Of a stretch of 64,000 nucleotides of DNA, positions 49,001-60,831 are shown piece after piece. This DNA comes from Ricordea florida (taxonomy: Eukaryota > Cnidaria > Anthozoa > Corallimorpharia > Ricordeidae), in NCBI GenBank assembly GCA_949710005.1, contig OX453276.1, positions 32,554,947-32,618,946 on the forward strand. Direction: 5' to 3'. The notes below the pieces were generated by a model. It saw nothing but the letters and a program-made list of their open reading frames with translations. It was not told the DNA's origin and searched no databases. A program made the position numbers and the translations under genes. Every line of letters starts with the position of its first letter. Positions within the stretch are counted from its first letter, which is position 1.

Positions 49001-52000
49001 ATTGTTGAAACTGTTTTACATGCCTTGTTTCATGATTGATTTTATGCACTGTTAACAAATTGAAAGTAGAATATATTTACAGTACAGGGCGTTGGTATTG
49101 CCGCATTAAAAGCATATAGAATGAGTGTAAACCACCATATTACAAGCAATTTATTTGCATCTCTAACGCATGTAAATTGCGTGTAAAATTACACAGTCGG
49201 GTAAATACTGATTACAGCAGGTTTGGATGTTTGATATTTGGGACAGTATTGACCTACTGAACATTACACTTTACTCTGTCTTTAGTCTACCCATCTTGCC
49301 CTCATGGACTGTCTGATGAATGCCTATTCATCTCAAGTGGTGACAGTGGAACAAGTGGTAGCCAGTGTTAGGTTTGTGTATCTAGTATAAAACAGAGTAT
49401 TATCAGAATTTCCTGGCTCTGCTTGCTCCTTTGGTTATTTTGGGCGGCATGTACTCAAAACCTGTTTCAAGTGAATTGTAAACAAATGTAGAGATATATA
49501 TGTAAGGCAAATAAGAGTACAAATAAAGATTGTTGTTGTTGTTAGAATTTAACAATGTTAATGATACATTTATACAGTTGCAAGATAGCCATGACTACTG
49601 TGATTTTTTTTCTCCTGGATAACTAATGATAGTGCAGGGTTTGTTTTTATTTATCAAGAAAATAGTTTTTGTGAAGGATGTTTTTTCAGAACTGTCGCAG
49701 GCAAACTCTGGGAAAAAAAGCTGAGTTCTCTCTATAGGAGTTGAACCTTTATCCTCCCGATTACTTGTGCAGATGCTCTAGGAAGGTTGTAGGTCTGACT
49801 CCATATGAATTTCCTTTTTTTTGTCTGTGATAGTGTTGAAAGAAAAATACATCTTCACTGATTTGTTTTAAATTTTTTTACAGCAAGTTTTCATCATTTA
49901 ATGCCTCTAAAGAGCTTCCCTTTGATCTGGAAGATGCTGTGCTTCTGTGGATCAACAAGGTTTGCTCAGCACTGAATGAGGATCAACATAAAAAGCAAAG
50001 GCAGCATGCAGAACAACTTCTTCAGAATCAGGACAAAGCCAAAAGATTCAGGTTCCGTCGTGACCAACTGCAGCCAAAGGTTCAAACAATGTTTCCAGTT
50101 ATAGATGAGCTGCTAAAAGATATAAGTGATGGACAGAGCTTGCTAGGGATTTTGATGTTTTATCATCCATCAGTTATCAAACTTGAAGGTGAATATCAGT
50201 ATATTTTGTATATAACACGTTGTCATGGGTTGTTTGTTGAGGTCACTCATATGGGTGAAAGTTGGGAAAGCAAGCACTAGGATTGGCTAATACACGTGAT
50301 CCATTTGCCCATGGGTTGCATGCTGACGTCAGATTGTGAAGTTGTGAAGTCTTATGTTATAAAAGAAATGGTAAACATAGCAGCTGTATAACCATCGAGT
50401 TATGGATGCACTTAGGAGTTTGTTAAGCACTCAAGAAGCTACAGATGCTCTGGACTGCACCTTGAGCTTTTCTTACTCTTCTTTCATGCTTAGCAACCTC
50501 CCACATGTGTTTATGACTCAATGGTTGCATGCTGCACGTTTACCATTTCTTCACTATAGTTCTGTTAAGAATGAATTGTTGACAACGGCTGTTTTTTTTT
50601 AGCGGAAATCAATTCCAAAGTGATGACAGCTCAAGTACACGTACACTCCTGCAATTAATGATAATTATTATTCATTTCTTCACTATAGTTCTGTTAAGAA
50701 TGAATTGTTGACAACGGCTGTTTTTTTTTAGCGGAAATCAATTCCAAAGTGATGACAGCTCAAGTACACGTACGCTACTGCAATTAATGATAATTATTAT
50801 TGCTACTGGTACTAATGATTAACTGTTCTTTGGCTTTTTTTGTCGCAGACATACGCTTTGGAAACGATCTGTCCACAAAAGATTCCATTCACAACTTGGA
50901 TTTGTTCCGTTCACTATGTAGTCAGTTTATCTGTACCTCTGTTCTCGCACTTAAACTTGAAGATCTCTTATATGGATCACTTGCCATGAAACCCAATGTG
51001 GTTGCACTTTTATCAGAAATGTTTTACAAATGCGAGGAGGAAATATTGTCAGAAAATGGAATGGATGAAATACAAACTTCAAAATCGGACTTGCATCTCA
51101 AATGCCTTAGTGCTAACAAAGAGAATTTGATGGACAATGGAAGTTCTAGTGTTCCAACTTTGAGCTCAGGGGAAAGAATTGAGAACTCTGAATATGATGA
51201 TTCAAGAGATGTTACAAAGGCTAGAAGTGAGAGATCATCGTCATTGTCTGGACAGTTTGTGAACTCAGATCTATACAATGTAGGAGATCAAGGTAAATAC
51301 AAGAGATCAAGAAGTGAGAGCCATATGATTGCAAACAGGCAGTCAGAATTCAAATCTCCATTTCAGTTGGACTTTACTGCTGATCCAGATTTTCAGCAAC
51401 CACTGCAAAATACTCCTACACCAAAACAAGTTCTAGAAACTGAGAAAAATAAAAAAAAAGAAAATCCTTTCAGTGGAATATTTCAGAGGCCAGTTCTTGC
51501 AGGGGAATCGAGAAAATGCAGTTTACCCAATATGCTTGGAGGAGGAGGCAGTCCAAGGAGCACACCCAGGCAGGAGAGCCCTCTTCTGTTACGACGCACA
51601 AAACAGAAGCAGAGAACTCTTGATCTTGAGGAATGGGACATGCAACAAGAAGAAGTGGAAGGTGAGGCTAGGTTTTCACATTTATCAATAAATAGTTTTA
51701 TGGTACCAATAGGCAGGGTTTTAGCTAAGAAAACTGTCTACTAGTTGAGGCACCCATTCAGCTGGCTGACAATAGATTTAGATAGACTTTGGTCGCTCCC
51801 ATAAGTTGAACAATGGCAAAAATTCAGCCAGCAATCACGTTTTTCTCATACAGCGCTTATGGACAAGCCTGGATATGATTATTTTCTGTAAGTGACTGTA
51901 GTGCAAAATGTGCTACGTAAGATAGCTGAGCCCTAAATCAGCATATTTATGAGGCAGTTCCTCGTTGACTTCCAAATACTAATTTAAAAAAAAAGGTTTG

Positions 52001-55000
52001 CTTGCTATAAGATTTTCGCATTGTACAAATGGTAATAGTTATTGTAATGAGTGAAATGTAATCCTAACTTACATGATGCCTGTTTTCCAATATGTCCAAC
52101 TGTCTTGGTCTGCAGACACTGTGTACTGTATTTACCCGTGTATAACATGTGCCCGTTTATAATACGCACCCTATATTTTTTTATCATAATTTGGAAAAAA
52201 AAAATGTTTTTGCACAAACAAAACCAGTAGTTGATCTTTGTTTAATAAATCATGTATTGAAAGAAAAATGGCTTGTGTCCTTATTTGAACATAGCCTATA
52301 GAGCAGGCGTTTTGTGGTGTGCAAATACTAGTGCTTGTAACAAAGTTCAATCGTGCTTGGCTGCCATGTTAGAAATGCGGCAAATAGTGCTTGTCCTAAT
52401 CCACTCTATGTAATATCATCCAAGATGGCAACTGATCGATGATCTGGTTTGAACAACACTGTCAGGATTGCCTGGGACGCGTAACAAAAAGGCAGGTTTT
52501 TGGTTAAAAATCATAATTGATTTTAAGTTGTCCATCTTCTCAGCACACCACCTACTGTCACTTGGTTCTTCTCATTCCTTAAACTTTTGATTGCTCAAGA
52601 TAGACATGTTGTTTTGTTGTTCTTGTTATTCTTGTTAGATGTTTCGTTTCAAGTCCTTTAAGTTCCTTCACAGACCAAAATGGAAAACGTTTTAGTCATC
52701 GTAACTTGAATTGTAGTCATTAACAAACAATTACATTTAAGCTTTTGTTGTGTTCTTTAGAATATGCTGATATGAAAATTTCTAAACAGTGGGTTCTGTG
52801 TATAATACGCATTGCAAATTCGAGCTATAATTTCTCGGTAAAAAAGTACGTATTATACACGGGTAAATACGGTAAAATAGCAAAACACTTTACTAATACT
52901 ACCTTTCAATGTATGCAGCTACTCAGATAATAATTACCTGTATGATAATGATGCTGTGAGCCTAGAAAATTTATTTGAATTTCTGGCTTTCATAAACCAA
53001 ATGACAACTTGGAAGAACGTACTTGTTAGAGTAGCAACAACAAAATAACGCATACACAGGTTCAAGAAAGAGGTTTCAACACAATCACTTTTTTTTCTAT
53101 ATTCTTTCCTTCTTTTTCAGATCTACAGTAATTTTTCTTACAGAATTCAAAATTTTTTAAATTTTATATTTATTTCCAGAGGCAAAACAAAATCTCATTT
53201 CCTCTTTTACTGGATGTCATATTTCAATTTTTTTAATGATCTTACTGCTTTATTCTTGCATGCTTTGAATTTAATTTGTAGTGAGAACACTATGTTTTAA
53301 AGAAACAAGAAATTTCAAAAGCCCACGGATTCTTAGTGTGGTGACCACTGCAAAGAACCAACCAACCATTTTGTTAGGAAGAACACTATTAATTGTAAGC
53401 TCTTTTGAGAGCATATTAAGATTGCCTGTATTTATGCTATGATATTCAGAAACAGCTGTTTTTTAGGCTTCAATATTTTATCGTCAAGACTGTAGACAGG
53501 CAAGGCAGGAATAAAAAGTTAAAACATCTAGCAGCAAAAAATGACTCATGGTTGTCCTAGTTTATAATCTAATTCTTTCCTACTGCAGTTTTATTTAAGT
53601 TATATTTGTGATGAATGACTTAAATTTCAGGCATATTGACATGCCAACTGAAGTGAAACCTCACTTTTGTGCATGCATAATTTACACCAGGACTAATTGG
53701 GCTAGTCTACTGACATTTTTAAAATTGATAAGCATGAACTTTCCAGCAACAAAATACAAACACTATGAATTTTCTCATGGACAATTTCGAGGAATAATTG
53801 GAGTAATGCTTTAAAATAATTTGAATGCCTGATATTGAGTTCTAGTGGTTGAAATAATTATTTTAATTTTTGCTTGTAATATTGAATTTTGAATTCAAAG
53901 TACAGTATAATGGTTTACACAGTGTGAATACATAGTATTTTTGGTATTATAAAAGCTTCAAAAATTGTTTGGGCTTTGTTAAAAATTTTTGGATTCGACC
54001 TAAAACTGAATGAAATGATAAATATTAGCTGTAATACTAGATACTTATTGCATTGGGCCCAGTATTTTACAGATATGTTTGTGGTAAACTTTTACATTGT
54101 TAACACTAAAATCTCAAACTTAAGCTGACCTAAACTGGACTGGAAATGCAACACAAGTCATAGATTGTGAGGCTGAAACCCAATTAAATATCTAACTTTT
54201 CAGATAAAAGCATACTTCAAAGATTTCTTCAAGGTATGTTTACTGTTAATTCAAGTACTATATAATGTCTTTGTGAATTTGTAATTCCTCCTAACGTCAC
54301 AGGGAATGTAATTTTGTTGTTCTTTTGGCTTGAATGTATGTTATGCTACTATTTAAGTCAGGCTTACTGCTAAAAGGCCCATTTTGAGCTGTTAAAGCTA
54401 CTGTATCTGTACAACTTTGTAAAATAAGTGAAATCTTTTACTGGTAATGCAACAGTATTTGACCTTAAATCTAAAGTACGGTATGATGTATTAATTTTAA
54501 TCAATGCTTTGATTTACTTTTGAAAAATAACCTCTAACAGTTACTGCCAGATGTTTGAATGATAACAGCTACATATAATATGCCATATGTAACTGTACCA
54601 ACCTTTTCTTAAAATCCACTTGGCTCGCATACAATGAACTTGTAGAGTTTTCAGGAAATATTTATTTATTTTGTTCTGGGAATCCTGGGGTAATTGGCTG
54701 CTTGCATTCGTGTTTTACTCAATTTTTTGCTTATGAGGAGTCATGAGCAAGTCAAGGGAAACATTGAGATTTGAGTGATATAGCAAGACAAATGGGTCAA
54801 ACTGGTGGAAAACAAAATAAATAATCCCTTTATTGGCATGTTCAAGTGCAACAGGGGTCAACATTTGTATAGGTAATCACATGATTTGTCTAGTGCAATT
54901 TGGGATAAATCAGCAGGAGTAAATTTTTCAAAAGCTAACCAAATTTGTAGTCTTTGAAAAATTTTCGAGGGCTGATTTATCCCAAATTGTACGAGACAAA

Positions 55001-55045
55001 TCATGTGATTACTTGTTAATAATAATATACATGAAAAAATTACTC

Positions 55046-55078
<33 letters not shown>

Positions 55079-58000
55079 TGTAACACCAGTGCAAGAAGTG
55101 TAATACCAGTGCAAAAAGTGTAACACCAGTGCAAATTACACATCGATTTTCTCGATTATGATATTCTTTATTTTTGAACGACCAGCTTTGAGTTCGTAGC
55201 GTTATCAGTTGATCTTCATCAGCCAATCAGTAAATAAAGTGTCAAATCCGCGTCAAATGCTTACTTCCTGTCCGTCCGCAATGAGATCTTCCGGTACTTC
55301 TTCCAGGCGAATTTTTTCATGTTTATATTATTAATAAGTAATCATACGGCTTTTCTCGTTCAATTTGGAATTAATTTGTACTTGTGAGTTTTTCAAAAAG
55401 CTGAAATTGCACTCGCCGAAGCGGCTCGTGCAATTTCAGCTTTTTGAAAAACTCACTCGTGCAAATTAATTCCAAATTGAACTCGAAACCGTATGATTAC
55501 CTTTACTAATATACATGCAAAAATTTGATTTCAACTTTCTGCACTCAATTTCAACTTTTTGCATTCAATTTCAATTTTCTGCACCGTTTGGGATTAATTG
55601 ACGTGCTCTCAGCCAATGAGCATGCTGAAATTTTTGCATGTATATTATTACACGGGTAACAGTGAACTGTTTTCCGTTTGAAGCCACAGGCTATAATTAT
55701 AACAATATAAATTATTATATGTACAGGTAACAATAACTTGCCTTCAACCCCTCATTTTGACATTCCTGTCTAGTGTCTTCTTCAGGGGTGATTGGGCAAG
55801 GCTCTGAAGTGTAATTTAGGAATTCTTGTGTCTGCCCTTCAGAACTGCACCTCAGGGATGCACAGCGGTCCCAGTCCCTGACAGGACTTGATAAGGCCAG
55901 ACTGGAACCCAGGCAGTCATTCCATGCCTGGCAAGAAAACACTGGAGCGAGTTTGTCGGACACCAATCTTGCATCTAGTAGAATTGAAAAGATATCACTG
56001 GATTTTAAGTATGTATCTACTGTATGTTTCTTTTCTTCTACATATGAACAATGTGTAACTCTGTTAATCTTTGTTTTAGTCTCTAACCCTAATTATGCAA
56101 TTTTAGCTTACAATTTAGCCTGGTAAAAGAGGTTGGAATGGGATTTGAACTTGGAACCTTGGCAGCTCAGCTAAACTGGTGGGCTATGCTGGGAGCAGGC
56201 AACCGCAGTACAGATATTTTATTTATTTTATATTGCTCAAATAGTTCCTTTTAGTAGTTGTAATACTGTAAATCTTTTTCACATTACCAAACAAGTATTT
56301 TGGATCCATCTATGGATGGTCAAATTGCATTGGCACATTGCATCTGAGCCACAACCACACTATATACTTGTAGTGTTGTTGTTGTCTCAGAGTCCTTGAT
56401 GACAGTTTTTTGTCTTGTCACACATTGCGGATGACTGATCACTAAGAAGCAAAATGGCAGCTGGGAAAGAGTCAAGGTGACTCTGAGAGAAACATTCAAT
56501 TTTAAACTTAGAACCACATTAGTAACACAAGCTTTACTTTACTGGTAAAAGTTGTAGAAGTCAACATTGAATTAATTCTTTGGCTGTTAACGTTTGCATA
56601 ACAGACCAGACTCAAGCAAAAGTGCTCCCCAGAGAGAGGGGGAAGGTGTCTATGCCTCCGTGAGATCGTCAAACCTGAGACCATCGTCAAAGTCTCAAGA
56701 GGAACATGTTTCTCAGGACAGTCTGAGCTCTAGTCCAAAGACAACAGACAATCAGCTTATTAGAACATCAGGAAACTTTAAAATGGAAACGAAAGAGTCC
56801 TTTGTGTCAGGTAACAGCGTGATCGCTCTGTTCTGTGTTCAGATCGTTCCGTGTCTCTCAATATGAAAAGCGATGTTTCTTTAGGCTTTACATTAACCAC
56901 AATAATCTTCATTTCGTTTGCTTACTTTTTCTGTAACAATTGGCCTGGCCCGCAGATAGCTAAAGCTAGTCTGGACGGGGAGGCTATCAAAATAGGGTCT
57001 TCCAGTTGGGGGGAGGGGCGGGGAGGGGTTCCCTCTTCCCTTTCTCCCTTCCAAAATTACCCTGTGTTCTCATGTTCCCGCTGTTTTTCCTTATTTGTTC
57101 CCCATAACATATCTGCTTGCCACATACCCCCTACGCTCAATTCAGCCCCTTTTGTTCCCGTGTTCCCTAACACTTGAGTCATGTTCCCTTGTTTTCTACG
57201 ATATTTTACCTTCGTTCCCTTGTTCCCCAAAACCCCTGGGAGACCCTCACTTATAACCCCCGTGTTCCCTAAAACAGGAGTCATGTTCCCTTGTTCCCTA
57301 CGCTATTTTACCTTCGTTCCCTTGTTCTCCAAAACCCCTGGGAGACCCTCACTTATAACCCCCGTGTTCCCTAAAACAGGAGTCATGTTCCCTACGATAT
57401 TTTACCTTCGTTCCCTTGTCCTCCAAAACCCCCGGGAGATTCTCACCTATAACCCCCTGAGTTCCCTAAAACAGAAGTCATGTTCCCTTGTTCCCTACGA
57501 TATTTTACCTTCGTTCCCTTGTTCTCCAAAACCCCTGGGAGATCCTCACCTATAACCACGTCTAATTTACAAGAAATTGGGTAAATCAAATGAATTCGCT
57601 CCGACGAAGGGCTAACGCTCGAAACGTCAGTACCTCACTTTTACCTTACGGTGGTATAACTTACTTTATCGATTCGTTTGATTTACCCAGTTTCTTGTGT
57701 TTCAATTCCCCACCGATGCAGCACCAGTTTCTTTAGAAACTATCCTCACCTATAGTCACGTCTGTCTCCGTATTCTTTTTTACCATCGTCTTGTTTGATT
57801 CCCGAGGTCCCCGTGACAGTTGCAGAAGCGACATTTCTGCAAAGGAACTGAGTCAATTCGAGGAAATAGAAGCCATGGTTTTGGCGGGAAGGAGTGTGGA
57901 AACTCCGCGCAGGTTTGTTAAGGGGAGCAAAACCTCAAGCAGTGACAACGCCCAAGAGGACGAGGACGAACTGGACACTAGTGTCAGCAGTGACGACATG

Positions 58001-60831
58001 AGCAAGTTTCGACTGGAAGTCTTGCAGCGGCTCACAAAGGACAAGTTACGACAGATCCCGGATGGAGCGGAAATGGAAGACGATGATGACCCTATTTTAC
58101 TGGCGCGCAACAACGCGGTCAGCAGTCCTAGAGATCCCCAACAGTGCACGCGCTTGGAGGTCCAGGAGAATGCACCAAACAGTGTCTCAGTTGATCAGTT
58201 ATCGCCCATCACAGAAACTACTGAACCATTTTCATCGGCGGCTTCTATCCGTAACTCGGTTTCCTCGCCAAATTCCACCGCACCAAGCAGCCCGTGTTCT
58301 CCGCTTGATGTCGCCCCGTTTATGCCAGAGTTTTTCACTACCTCACCTGCCAACACGCTTGACAGACAGAAACAGAGAGGAAGCTCCGTAAGCAAGGAAG
58401 AAGGCGATAGAACTGTTACAGCGGATCTCAGTGATCCAACTATGTGTCAGACACCCAGAAATCAGAGAGGAAAAACCGCGGACAATTCGCCGAAAAGTCG
58501 CTCTTTTGAACAGCTTGCACGTGGGAGCTATACGGTTGGTCACGTGTCTGTGGAGTCGGCCAAAGCCGCCGGCATTCCCGTCATAACAGAGTTGACTTCG
58601 GAGGAATTCGGTAGAATGACCGACTCACGGACGAGTTCTTCCGATGATGTTTTTGGAGATAGGAAGTTCAGCGCAAAGAGTAGCCAATCGAGTCGTGATC
58701 TGTCGGGTATCAGAGAGCTCTTCTTGACTAGCGCGAGTGTGGAATCCGAGGAGATTCCCGTCGAAACTAACCGGCGAGACTCTCTCGATTGTACACCCCC
58801 TCAGTCACCTTCGTTGACTCGCGATCAAGAGACTCGGGAATCGATTGATCATCGTCATTCATCGTCGATTACTATCGGTAGCTTACGAGCCTTAGACAGC
58901 CCTGGTGATGTTGTTATTTATGAGCGGGCATCGTTATCCTCAGCGTCACATGTTAACGAGCAAGACAGCGCGGTAAGAGATCGCGGGGGTCATGCGGTTG
59001 ACCACGCCCCGGGTGGTGGGAAAACTGTGATCCGACCCAAGAAATCCGATGCGTTTGTGTTTGATTTTAACCAGCATGCTGTTAATGAGTACCATGGGGC
59101 TGACGCTCCTGATTATAGAACTTATAGGAAAGGAAGCAAGCAGATACCACAGGTTACCCAGGGTAAGGATTCTGTAGAACCGATAAGGCGTGGTCTTGGC
59201 GAAGAACCAAACTCGATAGATCATGCAAGCAACTTGGTGGACGAACAGTCGCAGCAGAGAACATCCGATCAACACCGAACGGGTGAAAATCACGAGTTTG
59301 TCGTAGATGCCGACGTACCTGATGCTAAAACTAGGCGTTTTCAGGTTAGCGGCGCTAAGACAACCGCGTTGGACGTGCGACGGTCGGACGGTTTTACGAC
59401 ATACAGAAAAGGCGCCGCGCCGACAACAACGGACGAGCTACTGGCGCAGTTTTCCGAACCCTCGATAAAAGCGGATCGCTTCCATACGATTGTTAAGTCG
59501 TCGACTTCACAAGGCGGAATGCGTTATGGCGATACAGCGGTACAGCGGCATTCTAGTCATGCACAAAGTTCGCACGAACGCGATATATCTGTAAGACCGT
59601 TCCCCAGTAGTGGAGGAGAAGGGAGGTGTGTTGACTCCTCTGGGAGGAAGGGAGCTGACGAGGGTGACATTCCCGTATCGGGTTCTTCAAACATCGTGAG
59701 GTCACGAACTTTCCGAAAGAAACCCGACGGTCAAATTATCGACGAAGATGTCCGAAACAGTAGCACTTCGGGTTACGACGGAGAGACACCATCGACGCAA
59801 AACGCCATCGATGTTTCGGGTCAGCAGACTACTGTCACGCACGTCCGTGGAAGTCCTGAAGGGGCAGGTTGTGAACATCCACAAAGAATAAGTTGGTCAG
59901 ACGATTCAGGATCACAGGACACAAGACACCTCCGACAAATCCAGGCAGAGCGAACGGTAGGAATACACAGTACCACAGTACAGTACTGTTCAGTAGCTTT
60001 ACAAAGAATGGTCACACTGCATGGTTTGATCCACAGATGAAAACGTTAGAACCACACTGTATAGTAAAACAAACCGTACCACAGTACAGTACTGTTAAGT
60101 AGCTTTACAAAGAATGGTCACACTGCATGGTTTGATCCACAGATGAAAACGTTAGAACCACACTGTATAGTAAAACAAACAGTACCACAGTACAGTACTG
60201 TTCAGTAGCTTTACAAAGAATGGTCACACTGCATGGTTTGATCCACAGATGAAAACGTTAGAACCACACTGTATAGTAAAACAAACAGTACCACAGTACA
60301 GTACTGTTCAGTAGCTTTACAAAGAATGGTCACACTGCATGGTTTGATCCACAGATGAAAAAGATAGAACCACACTGTATAGTAAAACAAACAGTACCAC
60401 AGTACAGTACTGTTCAGTAGCTTTACAAAGAATGGTCACACTGCATGGTTTGATCCACAGATGGAAAAGTTAGAACCACACTGTATAGTAAAACAAACCG
60501 TACCACAGTACAGTACTGTTCAGTAGCTTTACAAAGAATGGCCACACTGCATGGTTTGATACACAGATAAAAAAGTTAGAACCACACTGTATAGTAACTA
60601 CTATGAGTGTCTCTCATTTTATTTTAAACTGTTGAAGTATTGGAATTGTGGAAAATGTAACATTCAAAATGGTTACCTCTTTCTTTAACCAGAGTGATGT
60701 AATAACCCCAGTCAGTCCTAGGAGAACAGGCAGCCCGAGACAAACAGGCCGCGGCAGTCCTGGTGCGAGAATCAGTTGGCTTACTGCGGCAAAGAGTGGC
60801 GTAGGAGGTCAGGTGATCTTGAACGAGAAAG
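46024..60831 (+). CDS. CAMSAP: CAMSAP microtubule minus-end-binding protein (5' part, runs off window)
   Basis: Exons 46024-46092, 46718-46825, 48179-48391, 49286-49371, 49884-50188, 50849-51661, 56610-56810, 57807-59956, 60693-60831 connect in phase for 1,361 codons. The N-terminus (YDPFEAKFAASLYWLVFR), VGQWAILHGLSRHGFYVVEE, the region STHLALMDCLMNAYSSQVVT and the CH domain (FDLEDAVLLWINKV, then DGQSLLGILMFYHPSVIKLE, KLEDLLYGSLAMKPNVVALL) match CAMSAP1/2/3. A long Ser-rich linker follows, including FEEIEAMVLAGRSVETPRR. The coiled coils and the C-terminal CKK domain are not in the window and must lie downstream. CAMSAPs cap and stabilise microtubule minus ends in the cytoplasm. The exon 7 acceptor is taken at 56609 because only that AG keeps phase. 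The terminal donor at 60832 is a consensus GTAAAT. Confidence 0.9.
46937..47750. mobile_element. TIR element split by a nested 540-bp element
   Basis: ACAAGAAACTGGGATTATCA, then AAGTTGATAAAGTAAGTTAT, on the left is inverted near 47117-47162. The right flank, TTTCAAATCCCCACTGA, resumes after the nested insert as TGCAGCACCAGTTTCTTTAG. The same right flank is uninterrupted at 57699-57740, which confirms the insertion. It contains the hairpin motif CTGATGAAGGGCTAATGCTC. CAMSAP intron 2. Confidence 0.65.
47179..47718. mobile_element. 540-bp TIR element with a small basic ORF
   Basis: The ends CATAGATTCCAAG and CTTGGAATCTATG are exact inverses. A 6-bp direct repeat CACTGA (47173-47178, 47719-47724) flanks it. 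The left part has CTCCAGCTTTC repeats. The right part has a + strand ORF from the ATG at 47563 (MSLSELSSSKECIFAASAGP, then KKSKKEKKKK), which runs through the TIR and ends just beyond it. It may be a deletion derivative of a larger element that kept its first exon. Confidence 0.7.
48505..48720. mobile_element. MITE (TTGTAGTTCA / TGAACTACAA ends)
   Basis: TTGTAGTTCAGTTTTATCCT, then GGTTCAAATTTTATTT, is inverted at 48631-48672 (AAATAAAATTTGAACC, then TTGAACTACAA). The related sequence near 36060-36150 shares the same words. CAMSAP intron 3. Confidence 0.65.
50544..50801 (+). repeat. 129-bp tandem duplication
   Basis: The segment beginning CATTTCTTCACTATAGTTCT at 50544 repeats at 50673 with only a few differences (for example CACTCC against CGCTAC), including the same poly-T run. 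This points to a recent duplication. It ends about 48 bp before CAMSAP exon 50849-51661. Confidence 0.85.
52127..52876. mobile_element. ~750-bp TIR element, TGTATTTACCCGTGTATAA ends
   Basis: CTGTATTTACCCGTGTATAA is inverted at the right as TTATACACGGGTAAATACGG, with TA at both margins. The subterminal word AATACGCA also occurs on both sides. No transposase reading frame is visible. CAMSAP intron 6. Confidence 0.7.
54204..54233 (+). other. possible 30-nt CAMSAP cassette microexon
   Basis: TTTTCAG|..|GTATGT frames 30 nt that would insert in phase between CAMSAP exons ending 51661 and starting 56610, adding DKSILQRFLQ. Both flanking exons already join in phase without it, so it would be optional. 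It is supported only by splice words and phase. Confidence 0.3.
54872..55648. mobile_element. cluster of foldback MITEs in CAMSAP intron
   Basis: Three foldback elements are clear. 54872-55012 has GGTAATCACATGATTTGTC arms. 55338-55500 has GTAATCATACGG arms and an inner AGCTGAAATTGCAC palindrome. 55507-55648 has TAATATACATGCAAAAATT arms. Between the first two are repeated GTGTAACACCAGTGCAA words (55078-55140). No coding content. Confidence 0.75.
57172..57555 (+). repeat. ~100-bp minisatellite (TTCCCTTGTTCCCTACGATA)
   Basis: Four units of about 95-103 bp. Each has GTCATGTTCCCTTGTTCCCT, TATTTTACCTTCGTTCCC, and AAAACCCCTGGGAGACCCTC. It lies in the CAMSAP intron between exons 56610-56810 and 57807-59956. 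Open frames on either strand are repeat artefacts. Confidence 0.85.
57560..57747. mobile_element. TIR element carrying the GACGAAGGGC hairpin
   Basis: ACAAGAAATTGGGTAAATCA is inverted near 57677-57700. Within it TCCGACGAAGGGCTAACGCT, then CGAAACGTCAG, forms a hairpin. The right margin CACCGATGCAGCACCAGTTT matches the right margin of the 46937-47750 element. Intron before CAMSAP exon 57807. Confidence 0.65.
59957..60600 (-). repeat. satellite family A, block 5 (CAMSAP intron)
   Basis: Six well-conserved ~106-bp units in inverse orientation, starting within about a dozen bases of the donor of CAMSAP exon 57807-59956. The units are more alike here than at 1.3-2.0 kb, suggesting recent expansion. 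The exon frame runs on into the satellite but the splice donor CGAACG|gtagga precedes it. Confidence 0.9.

Noticed and set aside
49726-49800. tRNA-like words (GGAGTTGAACCTTTATCCTC)
   Set aside because: Too degenerate to fold; probably an old SINE trace.
55715-55966. Minus-strand ORF with PCPITPEEDTRQECQNEG
   Set aside because: Its composition is protein-like, but there is no start context, partner exon or recognised family. It is probably a repeat fragment in the CAMSAP intron.
57853-58543. Opposite-strand and shifted ORFs over the large CAMSAP exon
   Set aside because: They are shadows of the 716-codon CAMSAP linker exon.
59893-60102. Continuation of CAMSAP coding frame into satellite A
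   Set aside because: A splice donor at 59957 precedes the repeat and the next exon at 60693 joins in phase, so the readthrough is intron.
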